Assembly (NCBI GenBank): GCA_001567485.1
Contig: JZRA01000020.1
Location: forward strand, 1 to 62,521
Reading direction: 5' to 3'
DNA from: Chloroflexi bacterium OLB13
Lineage (GTDB): Bacteria; Chloroflexota; Anaerolineae; Aggregatilineales; Phototrophicaceae
DNA: 62,521 nucleotides
Shown piece by piece: positions 41,531 through 53,186 of the stretch. Every line of letters begins with the position of its first letter. The stretch's first letter is position 1. The position numbers were made by a program, and so were the translations under genes. The notes under the pieces are model-generated. The model made no database searches. It had not been told where the DNA came from and worked only from the letters and a program-made list of their open reading frames with translations.

Positions 41531-43234
41531 ATGGCCACTACCATACCCACCGACGCAATGCAAGCACTGGACTGGCTGTGGGAGGATTACGAACCCTTCT
41601 TTACCGCCCTCTACGAGGCCGACCTCAACGCAGCGACGCTCGAATCGTGGCTCAGCGATTGGTCGGCGATCGCAAACGTGGCGCTCGAAGTCCTGTCCCG
41701 TATCTCAGTTGCGACGACCGTCGATACAACCGACGAGGTCGCAGAACGCCGCTACAACACCTACATGGAGAAGGTCTATCCGCCGCTCGCGATGGCGAAT
41801 AACACGCTGAGCGAGAAGCTCGTTCGCAGCGAGCTTGAACTGAGCGGATTCGAGATACCGCTGCGCAACATGCGTGCCGACCTTGAGATTTTCCGCGAGG
41901 AGAACCTGCCGCTTCAGACTGAGGAGAGCAAGGCCGGTCTGGAATACGACAAACTGAGCGGGGCGCAAACGGTTGAGTGGGAAGGCAAAGAGGTGACGCT
42001 GGCGCAGTTGACGCCGGTACAACACGACCCGGATCGCGAGCGCCGCGAGCGCGCATGGCGCTTAACGATGGAGCGCCGCCTTGCCGACCGGTCTGCGTTC
42101 AATGATCTGTGGCGACAGTTCCTGACGCTGCGTGTTCAAATGGCGAAAAACGCCGGGTTCGGCAGTTATCGCGACCTGCGCTGGAAGCAGTTCCACCGTT
42201 TCGATTACACGCCGGACGATGCGAAGGCATTTTGCGCGGCCATTGAGGAGACCGTCGTCCCCGCAGCCCGGCGGGTCTACGATCGCAAACGGGCCGCGCT
42301 TGGTCTCTCGACTCTTCGACCGTGGGACACAGAGGTCGACCCGTCTGGCGCTGATCCGCTCAAGCCGTTCGAAAGCGTCGATGACCTGATTGCCCGCACC
42401 GGCGCAATCTTCAACCACGTGGATCCGATCCTCGGCGGCTATTTCGAGACGATGGCAAACGAGCGCCTGCTCGACCTCGACAACCGTAAGGGCAAAGCGC
42501 CGGGTGGCTACTGCACGTACTTCGAGGTCGCAAAGCGGCCGTTCATCTTTATGAACTCCGTCGGGCTGCATGACGATGTGCAAACGATGCTGCACGAAGG
42601 CGGGCATGCGTTCCATGCGTTCGCGGCCGCCGATCTGCCCTATTTCCAGCAGAAGAATCCCCCGATGGAGTTCTGCGAAGTCGCGTCAATGGCGATGGAG
42701 CTGCTCGCCGCGCCCTACCTGACCACCGAACACGGAGGTTTCTATTCTCGGGTAGATGCCGCCCGCGCCCGCACCGAGCACATCGAAGGCATGCTGCGCT
42801 TCTGGCCCTACATGGCCGTCGTTGATCTGTTCCAGCACTGGGTTTATGAAAACCCGGATGCCGCCATGGAACCCGCAGAGTGCGATGCACAGTGGTCACA
42901 GCTGTGGGATCGGTTCATGCGCGGGATCGACTACAGCGGGCTTGACGACATTAAGGCGACCGGCTGGCATCGCAAGCTGCATATCTTCCACGTGCCCTTC
43001 TACTACGTGGAGTATGGGTTGGCCCAACTCGGCGCGGCGCAGGTGTTCGGCAACGCGAAAAAGGATCAGCGCGCCGCCGTCGCGCGGTATCGATCGGCGT
43101 TGGCGTTGGGCGGCACTGCGGGCCTTCCCGATCTGTTTGCCGCGGCTGGCGTCAAGTTCGCGTTCGATGCGAAGACCCTTGGCGCTGCCGTCGAGCTGTT
43201 GGAGCAGACGCTCAGCGAACTTGCACACGCGTAA
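41531..43234 (+). CDS. M3-family oligoendopeptidase (PepF type)
   Basis: The 567-residue zinc peptidase cleaves short peptides in the cytoplasm. The metal site is in MLHEGGHAFHAF (His355, Glu356, His359), with the third ligand Glu in CEVASMAMELLA about 25 residues on. The C-terminal YYVEYGLAQLGAAQVF is the usual M3B substrate-binding Tyr region. The length matches M3B oligoendopeptidases. GAGGATCTG just before the ATG gives a good ribosome site. A terminator follows at 43252-43280. Confidence 0.93.
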   Translation: MATTIPTDAMQALDWLWEDYEPFFTALYEADLNAATLESWLSDWSAIANVALEVLSRISVATTVDTTDEVAERRYNTYMEKVYPPLAMANNTLSEKLVRSELELSGFEIPLRNMRADLEIFREENLPLQTEESKAGLEYDKLSGAQTVEWEGKEVTLAQLTPVQHDPDRERRERAWRLTMERRLADRSAFNDLWRQFLTLRVQMAKNAGFGSYRDLRWKQFHRFDYTPDDAKAFCAAIEETVVPAARRVYDRKRAALGLSTLRPWDTEVDPSGADPLKPFESVDDLIARTGAIFNHVDPILGGYFETMANERLLDLDNRKGKAPGGYCTYFEVAKRPFIFMNSVGLHDDVQTMLHEGGHAFHAFAAADLPYFQQKNPPMEFCEVASMAMELLAAPYLTTEHGGFYSRVDAARARTEHIEGMLRFWPYMAVVDLFQHWVYENPDAAMEPAECDAQWSQLWDRFMRGIDYSGLDDIKATGWHRKLHIFHVPFYYVEYGLAQLGAAQVFGNAKKDQRAAVARYRSALALGGTAGLPDLFAAAGVKFAFDAKTLGAAVELLEQTLSELAHA

Positions 43235-43251
43235 GGATCGTGTCGTATGAA

Positions 43252-43280
43252 AACAGGCGGGCGTCAGCTCGTCTGTTTTT
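43252..43280 (+). terminator. Terminator after the M3 peptidase gene
   Basis: AACAGGCGGGC pairs with GCTCGTCTGTT (two G-U pairs) over a 4-base loop, followed by a T run. It lies 17 bases after the peptidase stop and 78 bases before ppk. Confidence 0.85.
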
Positions 43281-43357
43281 GTTCGCGTGCTTGCGCCATC
43301 GTCCCTCATCAGCCACAATCAATTAGGTAATTAGGAAACAACTTCTACCAAACGTCA

Positions 43358-45487
43358 ATGCTGCCGAAACTGCCGTCACTCAACTCCGAAAACTATATCA
43401 ACCGGGAACTCAGCGCGATCGAATTCAATCGCCGCGTGCTTGGGCTTGCGCGAGACAAAGACATCCCGCTGCTTGAACGCATCCGTTACGTCTCGATTGT
43501 CGGCAGTAACTTGGATGAGTTCTACATGGTGCGCGTGTCATCCTATATCAAGAAGATCCGCATGGAGATCGACACGGCGCGGCCAGACGGATTCACACCC
43601 GAACAGCTCGTTCACACGATCCGTGAGCGCGTGCTCGGTCTGCTTGACGAACTGCGCAGTATCACGCGCGGCTTACTTGAACAGCTCGCTCAGGCGGGTG
43701 TTTACGTCAAGCACGCCGTGGATCTCAGCGAGGATGATCGCACACTGCTTCGAGAGTATTTCGCGCAGGAAATCTACCCGATTCTGACACCGCTGGCAGC
43801 GGACAGCGCGCGGCCGTTTCCGTTCATCTCGAACCTCAGCATGAACATCGCGATCTTTCTCGCGTATCCAAACGAGCCAGACGATCCGGACTTGTACGAG
43901 TTCGTCCGCATCAAAATCCCGGAGACACTTCCGCGCTTTGTGGATATCAACCTCGTCCGGCGCAAATTCAAGGACAACACAGCCGCCGTCGGAATCGAGT
44001 ATGTGCGCATAGAGGATGTAATCTCAGACAATCTCGATCTGCTGTTCCCCGGCATGCGAGTCGTCGAGCATCACCCGTTCCGCGTGACGCGAAACGCCGA
44101 TATCGACTACGAACACGAAAAAGAGGATGAGGGGTTCGACTTCAGCGAACTGATCGAGAACAGCCTTCGTGAGCGGCGGTTTGGCGCGGTTGTCCGCCTC
44201 ACGGTGCAGGACACGATCAGTCATGCCATGCTTCAACGCCTGACCGAAGAGCTGGAGGTCGTGCCAGACCGGGACGTGTACATCGTGGACGGCGCGCTTG
44301 GCACAGCCAGCCTCGTTGAGCTTGCAGCTGTCGACCGCCCCGACCTGAAGTACCCCAAGTACACACCGCGAATTCCAGAGCCGTTCCAGCTTGGGCAGGA
44401 TATGTTCACGACGATCCGGCAGGGCGACGTGCTGATTCATCTCCCGTACGACTCTTTCGCGCCGGTCGAAGAATTCTTCAAGGCCGCTGCACATGACCCC
44501 GACGTGGTTGCCATCAAGGCGACGCTGTATCGGATCGGCCGCGACTCGCCCCTCATCCAATCGCTGATCGAAGCGCGGGAGAACGACAAGCAGGTCACGG
44601 TGTTGGTGGAACTCAAGGCCCGGTTCGATGAGGAGAACAACCTCGAATGGGCACGCCAGCTTGAGGAGAAAGGCGTTCACGTCACATACGGTGTCGAGAA
44701 ACTCGCGATCAAGACACACGGCAAGATCTGCCTTGTTATCCGCAAGGAAGGCGACAGCCTACGCCGCTATGTGCACCTCGCAACCGGGAACTACAACAGC
44801 AGCACGGCCCGCTTCTACAGTGATATCGGCTTGTTTACGTGCAACCCGGAGATCGCGGACGATGCCACGCGGCTGTTCAATCGGCTGACCGGTTTCGCTC
44901 CGGCGACCCAGTACAAGCGCCTTTTGATCGCGCCGGAATACTTGCTGCCCTCGATTCTTCAACTCATCGACAACGAGGCAAGTGCCGCGCTGCAAGGCCG
45001 CCCTGCGCGCATCATCATGAAGATGAACCAACTCGAAGAAGACCGGATCATCCAGCACCTCTACCGGGCATCACAATGCGGCGTCCAGATTGACCTTATC
45101 GTACGCGGTCTGTGCTGTCTAGCGCCCGGACTCGCCGGAATGAGCGAGAACATCCGGGTTATCGGAATAACCGGTCGCTATCTGGAGCACTCGCGGGTCT
45201 ATTACTTCCAAAACGCGCCGGCGGATAGGCGAATCTACATCGGCAGCGCAGACCTGATGCGGCGCAACCTGTATAATCGAGTCGAGATCGTCAGCCCGGT
45301 GATCGACCCGCGCCTTCAGCGTCGGCTGCTGCGAATCCTCTATACGGATCTACGGAATACCGCCGGCGCGTGGCTTCTTGACCCGAGCGGGACGTATCAC
45401 CCGATCCTTCCCCCGCCGGAGCGCGAGCCAGACGACAGTCAGACGGATTTCATGCGCGACAGCTTCGGGTTGGATCTGCCAGTGTAG
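43358..45487 (+). CDS. ppk: Polyphosphate kinase 1
   Basis: PPK1 makes polyphosphate from ATP through a phosphohistidine. The 709-residue protein has the N domain (NRELSAIEFNRRVLGLA), the head domain, and two phospholipase-D-like catalytic domains. KTHGKICLVIR carries the expected autophosphorylated His (about 453), and EHSRVYYFQN carries the second essential His (about 612). VHLATGNYNSSTARFYSDIG is also typical. It stands behind a terminator and so has its own promoter, not clearly identified. A DtxR-type regulator gene follows after 17 bases on the same strand. Confidence 0.95.
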   Translation: MLPKLPSLNSENYINRELSAIEFNRRVLGLARDKDIPLLERIRYVSIVGSNLDEFYMVRVSSYIKKIRMEIDTARPDGFTPEQLVHTIRERVLGLLDELRSITRGLLEQLAQAGVYVKHAVDLSEDDRTLLREYFAQEIYPILTPLAADSARPFPFISNLSMNIAIFLAYPNEPDDPDLYEFVRIKIPETLPRFVDINLVRRKFKDNTAAVGIEYVRIEDVISDNLDLLFPGMRVVEHHPFRVTRNADIDYEHEKEDEGFDFSELIENSLRERRFGAVVRLTVQDTISHAMLQRLTEELEVVPDRDVYIVDGALGTASLVELAAVDRPDLKYPKYTPRIPEPFQLGQDMFTTIRQGDVLIHLPYDSFAPVEEFFKAAAHDPDVVAIKATLYRIGRDSPLIQSLIEARENDKQVTVLVELKARFDEENNLEWARQLEEKGVHVTYGVEKLAIKTHGKICLVIRKEGDSLRRYVHLATGNYNSSTARFYSDIGLFTCNPEIADDATRLFNRLTGFAPATQYKRLLIAPEYLLPSILQLIDNEASAALQGRPARIIMKMNQLEEDRIIQHLYRASQCGVQIDLIVRGLCCLAPGLAGMSENIRVIGITGRYLEHSRVYYFQNAPADRRIYIGSADLMRRNLYNRVEIVSPVIDPRLQRRLLRILYTDLRNTAGAWLLDPSGTYHPILPPPEREPDDSQTDFMRDSFGLDLPV

Positions 45488-45504
45488 TCGACGGGGACTA
45501 CGTT

Positions 45505-46194
45505 ATGAGTGCACAAAAGTCCACTGTAGGGCCGAATCCATCGGAATCGGTCGAGAATTTCCTCAAAGCCGTGTACACGCTTCAGCATGTTTCCGAGCGT
45601 GTGTCGACAAACGCGCTCGCTGAACGTCTGAACGTGACAGCGCCATCCGTGACCGATATGGCGCAGCGGCTTGAAGACGCGGGTTTGCTGAACTATCAGA
45701 AGTACTACGGAATGCGGCTAACCGATGAGGGCGAACGCGTGGCGCTGAGCGTGATTCGCCGGCATCGTCTGATCGAGTTGTTCCTCGTGCGCGAGCTGGG
45801 TTATGACCTGCACGAAGTGCATGACGAAGCTGAACGCCTCGAACACGCCGTATCTGATCGCTTTGTTGAGGCGATTGATCGCAAGCTCGGCACGCCGGAT
45901 ATCGACCCTCACGGCGATCCGATCCCGACGGCCGAAGGCACCGTCGCGACCGTATCCGCGCTCAGGCTTACACAGTTGACACCCGGAACAACAGGCATCG
46001 TCGTCCGGCTTGACGGTGGAAGCGCGGAAATCCTCCGGCATCTCACCGCGCGCGAAATCCGCCTCGGCGACGAAATCCAGCTTATCTCTTGCAGCGAGGT
46101 CGACGACACGTTGGAGGTCGTGATTGGGGGTCGCTCCGAGATCATCGCTCGCGCCATCGCAAGCTCGATCTACGTGGATTCTGACGTCAGCTAG
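45505..46194 (+). CDS. DtxR/MntR-family metal-dependent transcriptional regulator
   Basis: The 229-residue protein has a winged-helix domain (about 14-75, FLKAVYTLQHVSERVSTNALAERLNV, then PSVTDMAQRLEDAGLL). A DtxR dimerisation and metal-binding helix region (about 76-150, RRHRLIELFLVRELGYDLHEVHDEAERLEH) follows. A C-terminal SH3-like FeoA domain (about 152-225) ends the protein. These regulators sense Fe(II) or Mn(II) and control metal uptake. The His/Glu/Asp/Cys ligand set cannot be assigned to one metal by eye. It follows ppk closely, and its stop shares the tetranucleotide CTAG with the converging GbsR-type gene. Confidence 0.9.
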   Translation: MSAQKSTVGPNPSESVENFLKAVYTLQHVSERVSTNALAERLNVTAPSVTDMAQRLEDAGLLNYQKYYGMRLTDEGERVALSVIRRHRLIELFLVRELGYDLHEVHDEAERLEHAVSDRFVEAIDRKLGTPDIDPHGDPIPTAEGTVATVSALRLTQLTPGTTGIVVRLDGGSAEILRHLTAREIRLGDEIQLISCSEVDDTLEVVIGGRSEIIARAIASSIYVDSDVS

Positions 46195-46763
46195 CCGAGA
46201 TCGATGCGCGAAATCTGATCGACCTTGAGTTCGTTGAGCCGGCCAAGCACCGTCGTCATAACGAGTTGTGCAAAACGGAAAAACGCCTGCATTTCGGTAA
46301 TGCGATCGATGTACAGATCGGCGGTGTGCTGATCTTCCACATTCATCGAACTACGCGCATCCTCCAGCGTCCTGATGTTATCCTGCAAAACGCTGAGCGC
46401 CCGATCGACCTCACGCAGCTCGCGCCCTTTCAAAATGTTGGTGAGAATTTGCAGCAGATCGGTTTCCGCTTCGTAATACTTGCGGCGATCACCCCGCCCT
46501 CGAAGCCACACCTGCCGAACCATCCCCAACTGCTCTAAGGTGCGCATGTTCAGGCTGACACTGGCTTTGGAGATGTCGAGCCGTTCCATCAAATCGTCCA
46601 GCGACATCGGCTCTCCGTCAAGCAGCAGCACGCCGTAGAGCTGGCCCATGACCTTGCTGAAACCGAAGTAGGCCGCGAGTTGGCTTAGGCCATCAAGCAT
46701 ACTGTCTTGCACGTCGAGCAGACGACGGTTGACCTCGCGGTCGGGACGTTGTTCCGTTGTCAT
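46191..46763 (-). CDS. GbsR/MarR-type transcriptional regulator
   Basis: The 190-residue protein has a winged helix-turn-helix (about 35-90: YFGFSKVMGQLYGVLLLDGEPMSLDDLMERLDISKASVSLNMRTL, cut here into its parts YFGFSKVMGQLYGVLLL and ISKASVSLNMRTLEQLG). An R-rich wing (RGRGDRRKYYEAE) and a long helical C-terminal region (about 100-180) follow. This is the pattern of GbsR-like repressors, which control osmoprotectant or membrane-stress genes in some bacteria. The ligand and targets here are unknown. It is divergent from rex, with 172 bases between, and could act on rex. Confidence 0.82.
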   Translation of the reverse strand: MTTEQRPDREVNRRLLDVQDSMLDGLSQLAAYFGFSKVMGQLYGVLLLDGEPMSLDDLMERLDISKASVSLNMRTLEQLGMVRQVWLRGRGDRRKYYEAETDLLQILTNILKGRELREVDRALSVLQDNIRTLEDARSSMNVEDQHTADLYIDRITEMQAFFRFAQLVMTTVLGRLNELKVDQISRIDLG

Positions 46764-46883
46764 GCATCCAACTTCCGGGAATCACGCAGTGCGGCTAGAC
46801 ACCTAGATCGGAAGCATTGTATCACCATTTCGCGCCGTAACCTAAGCATGCCTCGGGTGGTAGCGTAATCAGGGAAACAATGT

Positions 46884-46889
46884 TATGAT
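46884..46889 (+). promoter_or_regulatory. -10 box of rex
   Basis: TATGAT, giving a start near 46896 and a leader of about 40 bases. The predicted Rex half-site lies just downstream, where a bound repressor would block initiation. Confidence 0.5.
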
Positions 46890-46894
46890 GTTGC

Positions 46895-46914
46895 GCATGA
46901 AACACTTTTCACAA
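46895..46914 (+). promoter_or_regulatory. Possible Rex operator upstream of rex (autoregulation)
   Basis: GCATGAAACACTTTTCACAA has one perfect Rex half-site (TTTCACAA, 46907-46914) and a partial opposite half (TGAAA). With the standard 4-base spacing only 10 of 14 consensus positions agree, so the site is weaker than the one at atpA. The position over the predicted transcription start fits autorepression, common in rex genes. Confidence 0.45.
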
Positions 46915-46935
46915 ACAAACCCCGGTCAGGTGTAG

Positions 46936-47580
46936 ATGGCCTCAAACAACGGTAACGGTAATATCCCAGATATTGTCATTAGTCGGCTTCCCATCTATCT
47001 GCGGGCGCTGAACCGCCTTGCAGCAGATGGGCAGGAGATCACCTCATCGCATGAATTAGGCCAGCGGCTGGGTATCAGTTCGGCGCAAATCCGCAAGGAT
47101 CTATCGCACTTCGGCGGCTTCGGCAAGCAGGGTACCGGCTATCACATCAGCTTCCTGCAGGATCGCCTGCGCAAGGTGCTTCATGTTGACCGCGAGTGGG
47201 AAGTCGCCCTTGTCGGCATCGGCGATCTGGGTAAAGCAATCGCACGTTATCGCGGGTTTGGCGACCGTGGGTTTCACATTAGCTGCTTGTTCGACAGCGC
47301 CCCGGAGAAGGTCGGGCAGCGGGTGGAAAACCTTCTTGTCCAGCCGTTGAGCGAGCTGCACACCACAATCGAGACGCGCGGCATCCGGCTGGCGATGATT
47401 GCCGTGCCTGCCGAGCACGCTCAAGCCGTCGCTGCTCATCTCGTGGAAGCCGGTGTGCGCGGAATCTTGAACTACGCCCCGATTAACTTGAGCGTGCCAT
47501 CCAACGTGCATGTGCAGTACATCGATCCAGTGGTCGGCCTACAGCGCATGACGTACTACGTCGAAGATGAACTGATTTAG
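46936..47580 (+). CDS. rex: Redox-sensing transcriptional repressor Rex
   Basis: Rex binds DNA when NADH is low and lets go when NADH rises. The 214-residue protein has the N-terminal winged helix (about 12-80: SRLPIYLRALNRLA, then GISSAQIRKDLSHFGGFGKQGTGY). The Rossmann domain has VALVGIGDLGKAIARY (about 93-108), and the C-terminal domain-swap helix VGLQRMTYYVEDEL is present. The length and motifs are standard. A possible operator precedes it, and a better one sits on the atpA promoter at 53180-53197. Confidence 0.95.
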   Translation: MASNNGNGNIPDIVISRLPIYLRALNRLAADGQEITSSHELGQRLGISSAQIRKDLSHFGGFGKQGTGYHISFLQDRLRKVLHVDREWEVALVGIGDLGKAIARYRGFGDRGFHISCLFDSAPEKVGQRVENLLVQPLSELHTTIETRGIRLAMIAVPAEHAQAVAAHLVEAGVRGILNYAPINLSVPSNVHVQYIDPVVGLQRMTYYVEDELI

Positions 47581-47589
47581 GCGGAGTTT

Positions 47590-48603
47590 CTAACCCTGCG
47601 CGATCCTGCGCTGAAGCGCGGGATCCTCGAGGGCACGCCCAGCGCCAGAAGCCACCGCGATCATCGGGTTCTCGGATCGATACACCGGAACGCTCGCCTG
47701 AGTCGTCAGGTACTGCTCAATACCCCGCAGCATCGCTCCGCCGCCGGTGAGTATGACGCCGCGGTCGATGATGTCCGACGCTAGTTCTGGCGGGGTCGCC
47801 GCAAGCACATTCTTCACGACCGCAGCGATCTGGCCCAACGGCTCTTGCAGCGCTTCGACAACCTCCCCGGTCGTAATGCGTTCAGACCGCGGCAGCCCGG
47901 TACGGCTGTCACGCCCCTGAATATCCATCGCCAACGGGGTTGGCAGCGGCACAGCCGCTCCGACCTGAATCTTGACGGCCTCGGCTGTGGGCTGGCCGAT
48001 GCTCAGCTGGAACTTGCGCCGCACGTATTGGATGATCGCGTCATCCAACTTCAATCCGCCTACGCGTCCGCTTTCGGCGCGCACGATCGCGTTCATCGAA
48101 AGCACGGCAGCCTCAGTGATTCCGCCGCCAATGTTGACCACCATATCACCCGCCGGTGTGGCAATCGGCAGCCCCGCCCCAATCGCCGCCGCCAGCGGCT
48201 CAGGGATCGTGAAGACTTCCCGTGCGCCGGCCGCCAGCGCCGCTTCATAGACTGCGCGCCGTTCAACGCTGGTGACGCCATACGGGACAGACATCATCAC
48301 AGTCGGCTTGAACAGTCGGACACGTCCAGTCACCTTGCCAAGGTAGTAGCTCAGCATCGCCTCGGTGACTTCATAGTCGGCGATCACGCCGTTCTGAAGC
48401 GGACGCACAATCTGGATGTCTTCGCTGTCGACCTTGCCGAGCATCTCGCGCACGGGCTGACCGATCTCGATGACCGGGATTCGCCGCATGTCTTCCTCTG
48501 CTGCGAGCGCGACGAGTGACGGCTCCTGCAGCACGATCTGACCCGCTTCCCAAATCAGCGTGTTGATCGTGCCGAGATCGACGCCTAGTTTCTTACCAAG
48601 CAT
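47590..48603 (-). CDS. mreB: MreB-like actin-family protein
   Basis: The protein (337 residues from ATG 48601-48603) has the MreB fold. Phosphate-1 region KKLGVDLGTINTLIW is at the start, with EPSLVAL, phosphate-2 MVVNIGGGITEAAVLS and the adenosine motif ILTGGGAMLRGIEQYL. MreB filaments guide side-wall synthesis in rod cells. The usual companions mreC and mreD are not adjacent. I discard an upstream extension of 21 residues (to 48666), which lacks family character; AAGAGAG lies 8-9 bases before the chosen ATG. It is the second shape gene in the window, along with the RodZ-like one. Confidence 0.88.
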   Translation of the reverse strand: MLGKKLGVDLGTINTLIWEAGQIVLQEPSLVALAAEEDMRRIPVIEIGQPVREMLGKVDSEDIQIVRPLQNGVIADYEVTEAMLSYYLGKVTGRVRLFKPTVMMSVPYGVTSVERRAVYEAALAAGAREVFTIPEPLAAAIGAGLPIATPAGDMVVNIGGGITEAAVLSMNAIVRAESGRVGGLKLDDAIIQYVRRKFQLSIGQPTAEAVKIQVGAAVPLPTPLAMDIQGRDSRTGLPRSERITTGEVVEALQEPLGQIAAVVKNVLAATPPELASDIIDRGVILTGGGAMLRGIEQYLTTQASVPVYRSENPMIAVASGAGRALEDPALQRRIAQG

Positions 48604-48655
48604 TGTGTGGCTCTCTTGAGCGTGTGGTGATTGCGGTAATGTACATGGCGGAGCC

Positions 48656-48695
48656 GAAAAAAACACGTCCGGGACGATAGATCACCTCCCGGACG
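48656..48695 (-). terminator. Terminator of the atp operon
   Basis: A perfect 9-base stem CGTCCGGGA / TCCCGGACG over a 12-base loop. On the minus strand it is followed by TGTTTTTTT. It begins 35 bases after the atpC stop. Confidence 0.9.
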
Positions 48696-48729
48696 CTGTC
48701 TGACAATACTGTTTGAGTTTCGACCGCCG

Positions 48730-49176
48730 CTACTCTTGCTCGACGATACGAATGCCCGGCCGGCTTTGGGTACGCGACACGATCTTGTGCGCCAGTTCGG
48801 CCCGTCGAAGCGCCAACGTGATCTGCTGGCGCGCCGCTTCTGACAGCCCCGCCTTTCCCTCAGCCATCATGCGCGCCGCTTCCTCGCGGGCATGGTCAAT
48901 GGCCTCGATGTCGAGTTCGAACGACGACTCGGCCAACTCCGCCAAGACAGTCACTTTGGTGGGACGCACGTCGACCACGCCACCATAGATCGCGAAACGC
49001 TCCTCGGCTGCGCCTTTACGCACAATGAGTTCACCATAACCGAGTGTGGTGAGCACCGGCGCGTGATGCGGCAGGACTCCCATGATCCCCTCGGAAGCCG
49101 GAACGACGATCATGTCGGCTTCGAGTTCTTCGAACACCTTGCGCTCTTTGCTAACGATTTCAACCGCGATTGGCAT
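48730..49176 (-). CDS. atpC: ATP synthase F1 epsilon subunit
   Basis: Epsilon links the gamma stalk to the c-ring and can inhibit hydrolysis. The 148-residue protein has the N-terminal beta-sandwich (IVSKERKVFEELEADMIVVPASEGIMGVLPHHAP). Two C-terminal helices (about 90-140) follow, in which the ATP-binding region and the inhibitory helix lie. It follows atpD after 11 bases and is the last gene of the operon. Confidence 0.95.
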   Translation of the reverse strand: MPIAVEIVSKERKVFEELEADMIVVPASEGIMGVLPHHAPVLTTLGYGELIVRKGAAEERFAIYGGVVDVRPTKVTVLAELAESSFELDIEAIDHAREEAARMMAEGKAGLSEAARQQITLALRRAELAHKIVSRTQSRPGIRIVEQE

Positions 49177-49187
49177 AACGGCTCCCG

Positions 49188-51589
<2,402 letters not shown>

Positions 51590-51592
51590 CGG

Positions 51593-53095
51593 TTAGCTCC
51601 ACGTATCCATAAACGCGGCGATTGCGCCGTCGATAGCCACCTTCACCTCATCGTTCCACTTGGCCTCGATGTCGATCCGGTTCGCCACCTCAGCGTACTG
51701 GGTGTTGAAGAACTTCAGGAAGCGTTCCTTCCACTCCAGAATCCGGTCAACCGGAATGCTCTGGAGCTGACCGCTGTTGCCCGCATGGATCAATGCCACC
51801 TGATCGGACAGCTTGAGCGGTTGGTACTGCGGCTGCTTGAGCAGTTCAGTCAGGCGCATACCTTGGAACAGCTGGCGCTGCGTGGCGGCGTCGAGGTCGC
51901 TAGCGAACTGCGCGAACGCGGCCAGCGAGCGGAACTGCGCGAGATCAAGGCGCATACCACCGGCGACGCGTTTCATGGCGTTGGTCTGGGCGTCACCACC
52001 CACACGGCTCACGCTGATACCGACGTTCAGCGCGGGGCGCTGGCCGGCGTAGAAGAGTTCGCTCTCAAGGTAAATCTGACCGTCGGTGATCGAGATGACG
52101 TTGGTCGGCACGTAAGCAGACACGTCGGCGAGCAGCGTCTCGATGATCGGCAGCGCGGTCAGCGAGCCGTTTCCACGAGCTTCGGAAAGCTGCGCGGCGC
52201 GCTCAAGCAGGCGGCTGTGCAGATAGAAGACATCGCCCGGATACGCTTCGCGGCCCGGCGGGCGGCGCATCAGCAGCGAAACCTGACGGTACGCCCATGC
52301 ATGCTTGCTCAGGTCGTCATACACGACCAGCGCGTCCATGCCATTTTCCATGAACCACTCGCCGATCGCGCAGCCCGAGTACGGTGCAATATACTGCATC
52401 GCCGCAGAGTCCGACGCGGACGCCACGACCACGGTCGTGTATTCCATAGCGCCGGCCTGTTCAAGGGTCGACACGAGGCGCGCCACCTCGCCGCGGCGCT
52501 TGCCGATGGCGACGTAGATGCAGTACATCGACTGGCCGCCCTGGTTCAAGATCGTATCGAGCGCCAGCGCCGTCTTCCCCACCTGACGGTCGCCGATGAC
52601 CAACTGACGCTGGCCGCGGCCGATGGGGATCATGGCGTCGATGGCGAGGATACCGGTCTGAACCGGCCGATATACGTTGCGACGATCGATCACGCCCGGC
52701 GCGATACGCTCGATGTTGAAGTATTCATCCGACTGGATCGGCCCCTTGCCGTCGATCGGCTGACCGAGCGCGTCCACGACGCGGCCCACCAAGCCCTTGC
52801 CGACCGGCACAGATGCGATACGGCCAAGCGGGCGAACCTCATCGCCTTCTTGGATTTCATCATAGTCACCCATGATGATGATACCGACGTTGTCGCGCTC
52901 AAGGTTGAACGCGATCCCCGGTGTGCCATTCTCAAAGCGAACCAGTTCGCTCAGCCGCACGTTATCCAGACCGGACACGCGTGCGATGCCGTCGCCGATC
53001 TCTTGGACGTAGCCGACGTCTGTGGATTCGACAGACGGCGCGAAGCCCTCGATCTGCTTGAAAATTGCATCGTACAAGTTGGAGCCTTCAGCCAT
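51593..53095 (-). CDS. atpA: ATP synthase F1 alpha subunit
   Basis: The non-catalytic nucleotide-binding subunit, 500 residues from ATG 53093-53095. Walker A is [18 protein letters not shown], and [21 protein letters not shown] and [20 protein letters not shown] carry the family marks. I prefer this ATG to one 24 bases upstream because it has AAAGGG 8-9 bases before it and aligns with the family start. No atpH (delta), atpB, atpE or atpF precedes it: proC lies upstream. So this F1 operon lacks the stalk and membrane subunits, which must be elsewhere. Promoter at 53158-53186. Confidence 0.96.
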   Translation of the reverse strand: MAEGSNLYDAIFKQIEGFAPSVESTDVGYVQEIGDGIARVSGLDNVRLSELVRFENGTPGIAFNLERDNVGIIIMGDYDEIQEGDEVRPLGRIASVPVGKGLVGRVVDALGQPIDGKGPIQSDEYFNIERIAPGVIDRRNVYRPVQTGILAIDAMIPIGRGQRQLVIGDRQVGKTALALDTILNQGGQSMYCIYVAIGKRRGEVARLVSTLEQAGAMEYTTVVVASASDSAAMQYIAPYSGCAIGEWFMENGMDALVVYDDLSKHAWAYRQVSLLMRRPPGREAYPGDVFYLHSRLLERAAQLSEARGNGSLTALPIIETLLADVSAYVPTNVISITDGQIYLESELFYAGQRPALNVGISVSRVGGDAQTNAMKRVAGGMRLDLAQFRSLAAFAQFASDLDAATQRQLFQGMRLTELLKQPQYQPLKLSDQVALIHAGNSGQLQSIPVDRILEWKERFLKFFNTQYAEVANRIDIEAKWNDEVKVAIDGAIAAFMDTWS

Positions 53096-53157
53096 GCCTC
53101 GCACCCTTTCGCTGCCCACGACTTAGTTGATTCTCAAAATTGGACAAAAGTCGGTTG

Positions 53158-53186
53158 ATTGTAATGGACGCCTAACTTTTTGTCCA
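53158..53186 (-). promoter_or_regulatory. Promoter of atpAGDC
   Basis: On the minus strand TGGACA (53181-53186), 17 bases, TACAAT (53158-53163). A start near 53150 would leave a leader of about 55 bases. The -35 is covered by a near-consensus Rex operator. Confidence 0.65.
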
